A stretch of DNA of 64,000 nucleotides from Porites lobata (lineage: Eukaryota > Cnidaria > Anthozoa > Scleractinia > Poritidae), in NCBI GenBank assembly GCA_942486035.1, contig CALNXK010000040.1, positions 1,042,501 through 1,106,500 on the forward strand, in the 5' to 3' direction. A program made the position numbers and the translations under genes. The notes beneath the pieces are model-generated. The model did no database searches, had not been told where the DNA came from, and saw nothing but the letters and a program-made list of their open reading frames with translations. Positions within the stretch are counted from its first letter, which is position 1. Every line of letters starts with the position of its first letter. Below, one piece after another: positions 40,638 through 50,041 of the stretch.

Positions 40638-41579
40638 ATGTCTCTTTCCACACTGACAGAAAGAGCAAAATTCGTCCAACCTTTCACGATGGCCTTGTAT
40701 GGAAGCACGAACACGGGAAAGACCAATTTCGTGTTAAATTTGTTAAAAAATTTGGCATTGTTGGTGGATAAAAAAATGAGGACGATCATATACTGTTATG
40801 GTTCGACTTGGCAAAGTCCCATATTCGACGAAATGGAAAGTATGGGAGTATTGATGCACAAGGGTCTTCCGGAAAAGATAGAAGATCTGTTACAAGACAG
40901 ACCCACTCCTGCAATTATGATATTTGACGATCTCGAAACGGACATAGAAAAAAGTTCCATGATGGCGGATTGTGTGAAAAAGAACAGCCACCACATGGAC
41001 GTTTCCATCATCATATTGTATCAATCCCTATTTCCTCTGGGAAAAAGAGCGAGACAAATCAGACAGAATATAAACGTGATGGTATTTTTCAAATTTTCCA
41101 TGGAAATAAGATCTTTGAAATTACGATTCAGTGGTTTCGTTCCCACAGACAGGATGATGGATTTCGTGAACCACATCTACATGCCGTGGGTTTCGAGAGA
41201 AGGAGGATTTGTGGTGGTGGACAAACACCCAAAACAGAAAAAAGAATTAGAATACCAATGTATTCGCACAAACATATTTCCCAACGAAGGGTATAAATAT
41301 CGGTTTTGCGAGTTGGTGGGAATTACACCACCTCCTCCCGCCATGTCGCGAAAATTCGTGCGAAAGAGTGGACCGGATACTTCTCGTAATCAGAAAAGGT
41401 TTCACAGACCCATAAGGGATCCACGACTGAGGAGGCTATATAAGGGATATGCAGACGACATTTATATGGAAAACTGGAAAGAACCCCACACCCAGAGAGA
41501 ACACGTTCACACGAAAATACCCGTCAACAATTTCGAACGCATGTATCTGAGACATGTCCACAGACGCGGAAAAAGATAG
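40638..41579 (+). CDS. Genome-packaging ATPase, A32/FtsK-HerA type (313 aa)
   Basis: Motor that would move the genome into the capsid. Walker A is GSTNTGKT (22-29). Walker B is IMIFDDLE, acidic residues at 97-98. A sensor-like SIIILYQSLFP follows, as in poxvirus A32-like ATPases. The C-terminal third is basic and may bind DNA or capsid. ATG 40638 lies 13 nt after a TCATTGTTTGT motif. The 3' end overlaps the next gene by 26 nt. Confidence 0.9.
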   Translation: MSLSTLTERAKFVQPFTMALYGSTNTGKTNFVLNLLKNLALLVDKKMRTIIYCYGSTWQSPIFDEMESMGVLMHKGLPEKIEDLLQDRPTPAIMIFDDLETDIEKSSMMADCVKKNSHHMDVSIIILYQSLFPLGKRARQIRQNINVMVFFKFSMEIRSLKLRFSGFVPTDRMMDFVNHIYMPWVSREGGFVVVDKHPKQKKELEYQCIRTNIFPNEGYKYRFCELVGITPPPPAMSRKFVRKSGPDTSRNQKRFHRPIRDPRLRRLYKGYADDIYMENWKEPHTQREHVHTKIPVNNFERMYLRHVHRRGKR

Positions 41580-41871
41580 GTTTTACGAGAGTTACGAACA
41601 AATTAGACAATTTGTCATCGATGGAACGCTCTTGGACGGAGATGCACTATTAGGACTCTGCGATCTCTTTTACAACTACAAAACTTTAAAAGTGGTGAAG
41701 ACGACCATAGATAAAGAAAAGTGTATAGAACTTTTGGCTCAGACGACCAAACAGGCGAACTTAGAAGTGAAGAAACAAGCGCTGAAACAGTGTAAACAAA
41801 AAGCGAGAGAATTGGCAAAGTATCTCATTTCTCTTCATCTGCCGGACGACGCAAGCGACGATGAGTTATAA
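41554..41871 (+). CDS. Small acidic/helical protein (105 aa)
   Basis: Helical, mixed charge (EVKKQALKQCKQKARELAKY) with an acidic end (DDASDDEL). It overlaps the ATPase by 26 nt and the next gene by 11 nt, so translation is probably coupled or from one transcript family. No family recognised. Confidence 0.6.
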   Translation: MSTDAEKDRFYESYEQIRQFVIDGTLLDGDALLGLCDLFYNYKTLKVVKTTIDKEKCIELLAQTTKQANLEVKKQALKQCKQKARELAKYLISLHLPDDASDDEL

Positions 41872-42889
41872 AGAAAGATTGGACAAGATAGATCTGTACA
41901 ACAGTAACAAAATCAAGGAGTACGTTTACTTGGACGGAAACGATTTGGATCGTTTGAAAAGTTCTATCAAGATGCAACAGAGTGGTAAAGGGATGAATCA
42001 TGCCGACACCAAATATGCAAATGTTGGATCTCGCAAAGTCACTCAAGGAATAACGGGAGTGGACATGGAAGATGACGAAAACGCACCCATAATGGCGGCT
42101 CACAAGAAATACAGAGGGTTGGGAAAAGACGACTTATTAAAAGCAATCTATCGTCTCAGAACTCTAAACGTCTATTTCAAAAACCTTCGAAAGGGAAAAA
42201 ACAATCCCGAAAAACTGAAACAATCGGACATAGTGCGACAGATACGAGCTTTAACGAAAAAATACGGAAAAGAGATTCTGGGTCTGGGAATAAGTATCAC
42301 AGATGCCGCCAATATCTTTCCAGGCATGCAGAGAATAGTGGATGCTGCCAAGCCCCTAATACAAGGGGGAAGAGCGATTCCTGTACATCAGTCTCTACCG
42401 AGTAGTGGTAGCATTGCTAGAAGTCTTAGTACTGGTTATGACAGTGTACATTCGCGAGCACTAAGTGAAAGATCTTTTGAGTCTATGGGACTGGACGATA
42501 TTAGAAGATATATTAACGATCAAAACGAATTGAGACGATATGGCTATGGGATGGCAGCCCCTTCTGTTTCTTCAACCGGTTCTTCAAGTGGATCGAATCC
42601 AACTCATACATCAACCGCTCACGACAGCGATGAAGAATCTGACGGAAGTTGGGGCACTACCTGGGGGAGCGACTCGGAAGAAGGGTCAACTGGAGATGAA
42701 AATGTTATACCACAGTCACTGGTATACACGCCGCCAGAAAGTGAAGGAAGTGAAGTTTCTTTTCATCCGAGATGGGAACATAGTCCAGTCTATCAGCCAC
42801 CTCAAACCGGAAGAGGAAAGAGAAAAGGGAGGGGAAAAAATAATTTAATTCCACTTCCGGTGTTCGCCAAAAAATGGCGCAAAGTGTGA
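41861..42889 (+). CDS. Unknown virion-associated candidate (342 aa)
   Basis: The N-terminal 160 residues are charged and helical. QSGKG (40-44) and IQGGR (167-171) fit the two adenovirus protease cleavage consensus types. The C-terminal half is Ser/Gly/Pro-rich and disordered (SSTGSSSGSNPTH, DSDEESDGSWG) and ends in a basic tail (GRGKRKGRGK). It is therefore a candidate processed cement or core protein, which is inference from the cleavage motifs and location. Confidence 0.65.
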   Translation: MSYKERLDKIDLYNSNKIKEYVYLDGNDLDRLKSSIKMQQSGKGMNHADTKYANVGSRKVTQGITGVDMEDDENAPIMAAHKKYRGLGKDDLLKAIYRLRTLNVYFKNLRKGKNNPEKLKQSDIVRQIRALTKKYGKEILGLGISITDAANIFPGMQRIVDAAKPLIQGGRAIPVHQSLPSSGSIARSLSTGYDSVHSRALSERSFESMGLDDIRRYINDQNELRRYGYGMAAPSVSSTGSSSGSNPTHTSTAHDSDEESDGSWGTTWGSDSEEGSTGDENVIPQSLVYTPPESEGSEVSFHPRWEHSPVYQPPQTGRGKRKGRGKNNLIPLPVFAKKWRKV

Positions 42890-43172
42890 TGCCAAAAATA
42901 AAACGTAATTAAGTAGGCGGCATAAAAAATGTTTACACAACCAAAGCATTTGTTAATTAACTTTTATTTACCTTTAAGGCGTAGATCAAGTAAACAAATA
43001 AATTTAAAAAAATTTTCTTAAACAAACTTCATGGCAGCCAATTAATTACTTTTCAAGCACGACATCTTTTTACATTTTCTTTAAACAAACTTCATGGCAG
43101 GCAATTACTTTTTTACGCACGATATGATTTCAAAAATAACCTCATTTATTATTCATGAAAATACAGTGGTGT
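42890..43172. other. Non-coding spacer with a 48-bp direct repeat
   Basis: AATAAA (42896) follows the stop of the previous gene. TTAAACAAACTTCATGGCAG(C/G)CAATTA...TTACTTTT...GCACGA(C/T)AT occurs at 43018-43065 and 43081-43126. No coding sequence was seen. Confidence 0.55.
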
Positions 43173-43226
43173 TTTTGGCGCCAAAAGGAGAGTATATATT
43201 TAACCAATAAAAAATTCATTCTTTGT
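43173..43226 (+). promoter_or_regulatory. E2F palindrome, TATA box and gene-start motif
   Basis: TTTTGGCGCCAAAA (43173-43186) is a perfect double E2F consensus, followed 7 bp later by TATATATT (43193-43200) and then AATAAA and TCATTCTTTGT (43216-43226) before the ATG at 43289. This is the most promoter-like sequence in the element and suggests cell-cycle-linked early expression of the next gene. Confidence 0.6.
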
Positions 43227-43288
43227 CACTCGCATATTTTTTTGACGTGATAACAAGAAACTGAAAAAAAAACAAGACCTAAAAGACC

Positions 43289-44455
43289 ATGGCATCTTAC
43301 ATGGACAATGAAGCAATAGTGGATGAAACCTTTGATGATGAAGCTAGAGACAGACCTCTTGCGAATAAACAAAAAGGAAAGAGAAAAAGAAAGATTCCTC
43401 CCAAATCTGCAGAATTTGTTCAAGACAGCGACGACGAAACCTCCATAGAAGCAATCAAGCGCAACGTGGTCGAAAAAGCAGAGACTGCAGCAAACGAGCA
43501 GTACGATGAAGATGCAGACGATGGTGCAGATTTGCAAGATTTCATCGAGCCCGACGAAACGCCGAAAAAGATAAAATCTACTCCGACAGCTTTGGACATA
43601 GCCGAACGACAGCTGAAGAAACAAGAACCACCAGTGGGACGTTACAAGAGACGCCCGCGCATTGAGGAAGACGATGATAGTGAAGTAAAGCCAAATCAGA
43701 CTCCCCCAACCAAAAGAAGGAGAATGCTGGAACCAAAAAGTCTGCACATGCCAACGGGCAGCCAACAGGTTGTTGATGATGATGATGATGATGATGACTA
43801 CGATGCATTTGCTGTTACCGTTCATCAACCAGCCAACAGTCCCGAAAGCGAGAACGAATTTGGAGGAAATGATGATGAGTTCGACAAAGGAGATGAGCCC
43901 ATCCCTTGCCCCATCTGCGAACACAATCTGATAGTTTTTCAGACAAAGACTGGGGACGACGGGATAACCTGCAGCAACAACAACTGCGCAGTGAAATTCA
44001 TCTGCAACGCAGATATAGGAACTATACTCTGCAACATGGAAAACGACATCCATCCCACCTTCAAAGCACCCAACCTACTGGCACGTTGCAACGTACACAA
44101 CGAGGTAATGAAGATGAGCAATGTGCCAAAAGATTTCCAACCCCAAGAATACATTGGGGACTTCATGCTGGAATGTTCCAAGAACGTGAAGGACGGAAAA
44201 TGTGAAAATGTTCTCTACATGCAGAAAGATCGTTTTAGCAAAGCCCAACAAGGTTTTCAAAACGCTTTCAAACGTATGAAAATAGCCAAGAAAGAGATGC
44301 AGCGAAAAACAACGAACCGCATCAGATCGAGTTACAGAGAAGCCCAGATAACATACCACGCGAGAAACCAACCTCAAGACCATCAACAGCAGCCACGACG
44401 ACGACGGGAAATTTTGAAAACTTCCAGCATGAGCCGTATGACACCCCGTTCCTGA
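43289..44455 (+). CDS. Acidic protein with zinc-ribbon domain (388 aa)
   Basis: The first about 200 residues are disordered, with alternating basic (KGKRKRK, TKRRRML) and acidic (DDDDDDDDYD) blocks that look like nuclear localisation and activation regions. A Cys-rich domain follows (CPICEHNL, then CSNNNC, CNVH and CSKNVKDGKC). The tail is basic. The E2F/TATA promoter upstream and the composition suggest an early regulatory nuclear protein. No named family recognised. Confidence 0.7.
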   Translation: MASYMDNEAIVDETFDDEARDRPLANKQKGKRKRKIPPKSAEFVQDSDDETSIEAIKRNVVEKAETAANEQYDEDADDGADLQDFIEPDETPKKIKSTPTALDIAERQLKKQEPPVGRYKRRPRIEEDDDSEVKPNQTPPTKRRRMLEPKSLHMPTGSQQVVDDDDDDDDYDAFAVTVHQPANSPESENEFGGNDDEFDKGDEPIPCPICEHNLIVFQTKTGDDGITCSNNNCAVKFICNADIGTILCNMENDIHPTFKAPNLLARCNVHNEVMKMSNVPKDFQPQEYIGDFMLECSKNVKDGKCENVLYMQKDRFSKAQQGFQNAFKRMKIAKKEMQRKTTNRIRSSYREAQITYHARNQPQDHQQQPRRRREILKTSSMSRMTPRS

Positions 44456-44696
44456 GGATGAACATTTTCTTTTTCCAGAACACTGAACAGTTTTTTTTTC
44501 CTAGTTATAGTAGTTTTTGAAAAGATAATAGATGCAGAAGCATGATGATTTATGTACATCTAATTAAAGTGTGAGAATAAAAACCTTTGAACATGACCAA
44601 AATGTACTCATTTTTCTCTGTGGGGCGGGTAGCAAGTCAGCAGCAAAAGGAAAAAAAAAATACGCGTAAGTGCTATTTGTTTTTTCTAAAACAAAA

Positions 44697-45356
44697 ATGT
44701 ATCTTTCCATAACAAATTTGAACGAAATTCCAAAACCTCTTTTAAACAAAACTATGGAGATACATCTACCGAAAGATAGTTGGATAGGAAAGTTGTTGGT
44801 AGACGAATTGAGAAAAGAGGATCCACATTTAGTGATGGTGGAATATAAAAAAATGAAAGGTGTTAATGATTGCAATTTTTGCAACAAATTGGCTGTTCCA
44901 AACCTCCTGGAATGGGATCTTTTAGAAACACTGAACATGTTAGACTATCTGGAACCTTTCATAATACAAGATTTGATAAAAGAACCTTGTTTGCGACAAT
45001 TAGCGGAAACAATTGGAAATTATTGTGCTTTCTTGTTCGTCCAGTTGGATCACATGAATAAATGTGGCGACCTACAATGTTTAAGCACAATCAAACCTTT
45101 TTATTACTTTCATTCCGTGCAAGAAATGAAAGACGGGATAGAGTCTGTATTAAAATGGTTTAAGGCATTAAGAGAAAAATGTAATTACCGTCATACATTG
45201 TCACGATGGGTTTGGAATAAAGTCTACGATGATATGAAAGCGGAACATGACAAGTGTCAAAATCACATGGACAATGAAGAAGAATGGAGAAAACATATGT
45301 ACATATTGGACGCGCTGAAACGCTTCCATTGTACTTCCGACAGTGACGGTGAGTAG
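44697..45356 (+). CDS. Unknown Cys-containing protein (219 aa)
   Basis: Start chosen at MYLSITNLNEIPKPLL. One CNFCNK pair, several further Cys, helical prediction-like pattern and an acidic end (TSDSDGE). AATAAA (44576) and TCATTTTTCTCTGT (44608) upstream form a gene boundary. It may pair with the next gene, 14 nt downstream. Function unknown. Confidence 0.65.
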   Translation: MYLSITNLNEIPKPLLNKTMEIHLPKDSWIGKLLVDELRKEDPHLVMVEYKKMKGVNDCNFCNKLAVPNLLEWDLLETLNMLDYLEPFIIQDLIKEPCLRQLAETIGNYCAFLFVQLDHMNKCGDLQCLSTIKPFYYFHSVQEMKDGIESVLKWFKALREKCNYRHTLSRWVWNKVYDDMKAEHDKCQNHMDNEEEWRKHMYILDALKRFHCTSDSDGE

Positions 45357-45370
45357 AATTTAGAAGAACT

Positions 45371-45844
45371 ATGGATACCTTTGAAATCGATGTACAATTT
45401 TACCCTCAAATTGAAAAGTTCATGGAACAATTACGTAGTGGAACAGAACGTGAAGAAAACATTTTTTTATTTGGAACACGTTGTTATTTTCAAAACGAAC
45501 AATTTTACATAGAAAAAGGCGACATAAACATTGCAACCATGATGGAATTGGAAACCTACATCTCCAGGGCAAACGAATATTCGTTGAAATACGATTTAGA
45601 AGACTACATAGCTTTTTTTAAAACTTGCAGCGATTTAACAGTATCCATCGCTTTAGAAAACGATAACAGCATTTTTAAATACTTTGTGGTTCAATCCATG
45701 AAAAGGCTACTGATGAAACTACACCCTAAACAATTAGCAACGGATGGTAAACATAATTTACTGCGACTCAACAACATTCAAGAGTTGTTGACACAGCTGC
45801 AATCAATAGCAGGTAAAAAGTACAAAAGAACATTTTTTAATTAA
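45371..45844 (+). CDS. Unknown helical protein (157 aa)
   Basis: MDTFEIDVQFYPQIEKF start, mostly helical, no Cys pairs or membrane segment. It is probably expressed together with the preceding gene. No family recognised. Confidence 0.6.
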   Translation: MDTFEIDVQFYPQIEKFMEQLRSGTEREENIFLFGTRCYFQNEQFYIEKGDINIATMMELETYISRANEYSLKYDLEDYIAFFKTCSDLTVSIALENDNSIFKYFVVQSMKRLLMKLHPKQLATDGKHNLLRLNNIQELLTQLQSIAGKKYKRTFFN

Positions 45845-45859
45845 ATGTAAATTAGAACT

Positions 45860-45951
45860 TATATAAGTACATCATCCACTCACTATTCTCTCGCATTTTT
45901 CTTTCACGTTGTGTTGAGTTAACAACAAAAAAAACATCTCTTTTTTCAACC
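45860..45951 (+). promoter_or_regulatory. TATA promoter of the spliced gene
   Basis: TATATAAG (45860-45867) lies about 85 bp before the ATG. The leader contains TCTCGCATTTTTCTTTCACG, similar to ACTCGCATATTTTTTTGACG in the leader of the 43289 gene, so the two genes may share control. Confidence 0.55.
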
Positions 45952-47632
45952 ATGGCTTTTTGGTTGACGGCCGACGCTTACAAGCAAAGACTAGATGCTT
46001 GCAAATCCTTGCAACACACAAACACAAATGTGGCTGCTTTCACCAGAACGCTAAACGAATCGCAATTCGCCATGAGACTACGAGCCAGAAATAATCAAAA
46101 GAACAGACCAGACAAATTCATCCTCCTCCAAACAGACCACATGGAAAAGGAATCAGGATCTATGCAGCTGGTAAAAGACGGCTGGTTCTATTTCGCCCCA
46201 GCTGACGACATGAAAAGCGATATCGTTTTGGAATACCAAGAATTCCCTTCCACAGCATTGAACGAGCCGTACACATTCATAGGCAAACTCCTATGCCAAT
46301 ACAGACCTGTCATCAAATTCCATCCCGAGAAGAAAAAATCCTTGTTGATTCTAAAACTGGTGAAAACCACACTCAACCAATCCTCGTGGGATAACCTGAC
46401 GGCGTTTCAACAAGGCAATTTGCAAAAAGCACTTGTACACGAGATCGTCTTGGGAAACCAGAGCACCTTTTTCCCAACCCGTCTATCCGAAAGAGTAGAA
46501 CAAACAAAGAACCAGATGGGTAAAAATATGTACAGCACCAGCCAATATCAATACATTCAGAACCTACTGAAGAGATTTTACAAAGAAGAAGAAGTTACAA
46601 ATGACAAGATAGCAAAGATCATCAAACAAAGCCTCTTCATGACGAATCAGAAGCTATGGGAATCTCAATTCGCGTTTGATGAAATACGCCCAGATAGAGA
46701 TTCTCTATACAGCATCATAGAACTGCTGGACGAAAAGTATTTCACCCTAGACGTTCAAGAAAAGAACATTTGGATCACCTACAAACATGTCGATCAACTG
46801 GCAAACTTCATGATGCACGACATTGCACGACCGATGAAAGACCCCTTACACCACAGACGACTGTTACCGATGAAGAATTTCTTCGGGACGGTGGGTTTGA
46901 AATGCCAAACCTGTCACACCAGCCACATCTTTAATCATGACGAAGCTTACACGAAATCTTTCACAGATGATGACATTGCCGAGATGATATCATCACACAC
47001 GAAACAAAAGGGATATTTCGAATGCTGCATGTGCGAAAACCAAGGTAGATGATAAAGAGAGAAAGAAAATTGTTTTTAAAAACATTTTTTGATAATTTTT
47101 TAAATATTTTTCATTTTATAACAGAAGATGATACTGCTGCTGTCGATGCTGACGACAATGATGTAACTGCTTCACAGCAATCACCACCGCCATCACCCCT
47201 CTTCCCACAGAATCAAATGGAGGATCCGGACTATCCTGGCAGCCCCGATGAAGCATACGATCCGGAAACGAAAGATCCCCAAGATGAAGCAGAACGACAA
47301 ACCAAAGAAGATGCCGAAATGGCAGAACGATGCGGTGTAGAACCGGAAACTGAGACGGTCGGTGAAAGCCAAGAAGAAGAAGAAGCAGAACCACCAAAGA
47401 AAAAACGTCCACGTACCCTGCGAATACGAAAACTCGACAATGATTCTCCAGCCAAGACGGAAAAACGCTGTTCTCCCAGAAAAAAGGTAATGAAATACAT
47501 TTTAGAAAACTATGTGAGCTCGAAGATTTTTGGATTTTGTTAATGATTTGTTTTAGAAAATGAATCATTAAAAAATCCAAACTTCTTCGAGTTTACACAG
47601 TTTTCTAAACTTTATTTTGTTTACAGGTGTGA
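45952..47632 (+). CDS. Spliced zinc-ribbon and acidic-tail protein (about 486 aa)
   Basis: Exon 1 (45952-47044) encodes a 364-residue region with a zinc ribbon near its end (CQTCHTSH, then CCMC). An 80-bp intron (47045-47124, GTAGAT to TATAACAG) joins in phase to exon 2 (47125-47486), which encodes a Pro/Asp/Glu-rich tail with a basic patch (PPKKKRPRTLRIRK, NLS-like). A second intron (47487-47626) would add only a Val and the stop; an alternative acceptor at 47600 would give a longer end. Without splicing the frame stops two codons past the donor. It is probably nuclear and regulatory. Family unknown. Confidence 0.65.
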
Positions 47633-48083
47633 TGCTTTTCCCGCCAAAACGCAAGGACCACATGGATGCAAGTTAAAGAACAGATATATATATATTCATA
47701 CATATTCAAAAACAGGATATGACGTGCACTTATTTTCATGAAGGGTTTTTTATTCATCGACAATTTTTTTCTATTTTCTACCAAAAAGTCATATCTCGTG
47801 ACATACAGTGTTTATGTACAATAGGATGATTATTATTCGACTTTCGTGAACGGAAAAAAAAACATTTACATGTCAATATTGTGACATACAGTGACGTGCA
47901 CAATAAACATTTGTTTTTCTTTTTCAATTTTTTCTATTTTCTACAAAAAAAATCATATTCGGTGACATACAGTGTTTATGTACAATATGATAATATTTAT
48001 TCAACTTTCGTGAACGGAAAAAAATTTACATGTGAATATTGTGACATACAGTGATGTGTACAATAAACATTTGTTTTACATGT
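47633..48083. other. Spacer between converging genes with 164-bp tandem repeat
   Basis: A TTTTCCCGCCAAAA E2F-type site lies at 47636-47649. Two tandem copies of an about 164-bp unit (47761-47924, 47925-48080) contain GTGACATACAGTG blocks and AATAAACATTTG ends that may serve as polyadenylation signals. No gene. Confidence 0.6.
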
Positions 48084-49643
48084 TCAAACACGTTTTAACA
48101 CATTATCTGCTTTGGTATGGGCCCCCTGTCGTTGTAATTCAAAGAGCCTTTCTACTTCCGTAGCATCGATGTACCCTTCCTTGTACTTCTGCAAGACATT
48201 TTTTCTCTGTTGGGAAAGACCCTTCAAAAATTTTACAACGGATGTAAAAAACTCGCTGTGGGTCATTTTCTTATTTTTCAGATAGACCAAAAACGCTTCC
48301 TTACTTTCTACAGACTCGAAATTAAAACGATTAGCCACTTCTTTATCGGCCATGAGCCAGACATAAGCATCATAAATGGCCACCACCTGATCCTCGGTGA
48401 GAGAAGCATCTTTCAAGCTCTTATAGCGTCTATTCTGATAATATGTGGGAGCTATGAAAGACATCATGTCGTCTTTCTCGACGGCAGATGCATTGGCTGA
48501 TTCTGTGACTAGTTTTCTCTTGTAAATATTTTCTACCACCTTATCGGTGAAATTATCGCTCTTAGGATGAGCATCCACCTTGACGACGTGAGGGTGGATC
48601 TTAAAAAGACTTCCCTTTAACAACGACTCTAGTTCGTTGAGATAATGCTCTTGGTCAAGACCCGCTTGAGTGATCTTGCCGCAAAGGGATATAATGCGAG
48701 ATTCTAATTTCGACAATTCCACATAGTAAGAAGGTTTGGGATGACCGTTTAAGGCTTTTGTAATGATTTTAAAGGTCTGCCTATTTACACCGCTCCTACA
48801 ATCTTGAATGATCTCCCTCAATTTCTCGACATGTGAAATTTGATTTCTCAAATCATCAACCACCATTTCAGTTGTTCCTACAGACGTACTCGATTGTGAT
48901 TCATCAACTGGAATGATCGCGCGCGGTTGTCCAGGTGTTGCTATTGTTTGTTCAGTGGTGACGGGTTGCGGTTGTTGAGGTGTTACCAATGTGTGTTCAG
49001 TGATGACAGGTTCCGATTGCTGAGGGGTTTCGGTCGGCTGATCTTGCGGTTGATTAAAATTAACGGTGATATTTTCAGAGACTAATTGTTCACTTGTTGT
49101 TGTTGTTGTTGTTCCACCCTCTGAAGTTTGGAGAGGAGAAGCAAATTGCATTCCTTCGTGTCCAGGGATAGATTGTAAGGCAATGTTAAACTTTGCAGTT
49201 TCTGCTGCTTTTCTACTAGAAGGTCTAGCCACATTTGCAACCTTTTTTCCGCCTGCCTTCTTTTTAGATTTGACAACATTTCCCTTTTTTCTCGATTTTT
49301 TAGTAGAAGGTTCACACGACTCCACCGATTGCGTGCTCTGCTCCATCACGGTTGCTGGATCGTTCCCGCCCGCACAATCAACCCGAACATTCTCGTTCTG
49401 CTGAACAGTCGAAGGAACACACGATGTCGACATATCTTGCCCACTTGTCCCAGCACAAGGTAACTGATTTTCGACTTGAGAAATGTTCTCCAATGCTTGG
49501 ACGGTTTCATCATCTCCCTCTTCTAATCCAAACAAATCAAATTCCAAAGTAGTCACTCGTTCATCTCTTTCGACAATCATATCTAAGAAACCACCAAATT
49601 GATCTCTATCGAAGACATACCCGTCACCTTGATGAAATGCCAT
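48084..49643 (-). CDS. Unknown nuclear-type protein with P/T/Q repeats (519 aa)
   Basis: Start chosen at MAFHQGDGYVFDRDQFGG. An acidic N-terminal region is followed by basic clusters (KKSRKKGNVVKSKKKAGGKK) near residues 120-140 and a stretch with three degenerate about 17-residue repeats (PVITEHTLVTPQQPQ type). A folded helical C-terminal domain of about 250 residues follows. No enzyme motif was seen. Transcribed leftward, divergent from the next gene with only 38 bp between the two ATGs. Possibly a DNA-binding or replication accessory protein; unproven. Confidence 0.7.
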   Translation of the reverse strand: MAFHQGDGYVFDRDQFGGFLDMIVERDERVTTLEFDLFGLEEGDDETVQALENISQVENQLPCAGTSGQDMSTSCVPSTVQQNENVRVDCAGGNDPATVMEQSTQSVESCEPSTKKSRKKGNVVKSKKKAGGKKVANVARPSSRKAAETAKFNIALQSIPGHEGMQFASPLQTSEGGTTTTTTSEQLVSENITVNFNQPQDQPTETPQQSEPVITEHTLVTPQQPQPVTTEQTIATPGQPRAIIPVDESQSSTSVGTTEMVVDDLRNQISHVEKLREIIQDCRSGVNRQTFKIITKALNGHPKPSYYVELSKLESRIISLCGKITQAGLDQEHYLNELESLLKGSLFKIHPHVVKVDAHPKSDNFTDKVVENIYKRKLVTESANASAVEKDDMMSFIAPTYYQNRRYKSLKDASLTEDQVVAIYDAYVWLMADKEVANRFNFESVESKEAFLVYLKNKKMTHSEFFTSVVKFLKGLSQQRKNVLQKYKEGYIDATEVERLFELQRQGAHTKADNVLKRV

Positions 49644-49681
49644 AACGTTCTGTTTTTCGTACTCTTTTTCAGAATCTACGG
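49644..49681. promoter_or_regulatory. 38-bp divergent intergenic region
   Basis: The two start codons face away from each other across 38 bp, so each promoter must extend into the opposite coding sequence or a shared bidirectional promoter is used. Confidence 0.35.
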
Positions 49682-50041
49682 ATGAGAACACAAACGCTGT
49701 TGGAATTAGATGCAGAAAAAATGGACAAACAAAAAGCAACAGATTTAATTACCCAACTTCACGAGAAACTGTTAGAAGTCAATTGCATAACAAAAGCCTT
49801 GATCGAATGGAAACAAAAGCGGATGTACATATTTACAATATCGGAACACCCTATGACAGGTCCATTCTTTGAACCTTCGGTCATTCAAACCATCTACGAG
49901 CAACTACCCACAAAAGACAAACCCAAAATAGTAGACGCCAACTGCAAATTTATGATGAACGATCGATCTTTAATGAAACATTTAAAAAATGTACAAAATC
50001 CACAAGTGGTTTATCTCAATAAATCAGATACCTTAATCTAA
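49682..50041 (+). CDS. Unknown small protein (119 aa)
   Basis: MRTQTLLELDAEKMDKQ start. Helical first half, then a basic, Asn-rich second half. Its last 9 nt overlap the 3' end of the converging gene. It is the only rightward gene in the last 4.5 kb of the element. No family recognised. Confidence 0.55.
   Translation: MRTQTLLELDAEKMDKQKATDLITQLHEKLLEVNCITKALIEWKQKRMYIFTISEHPMTGPFFEPSVIQTIYEQLPTKDKPKIVDANCKFMMNDRSLMKHLKNVQNPQVVYLNKSDTLI

Noticed and set aside
43226..44053. 275-residue open frame on the minus strand
   Set aside because: Antisense shadow of the 43289-44455 gene; its odd composition follows the acidic repeats of the real frame.
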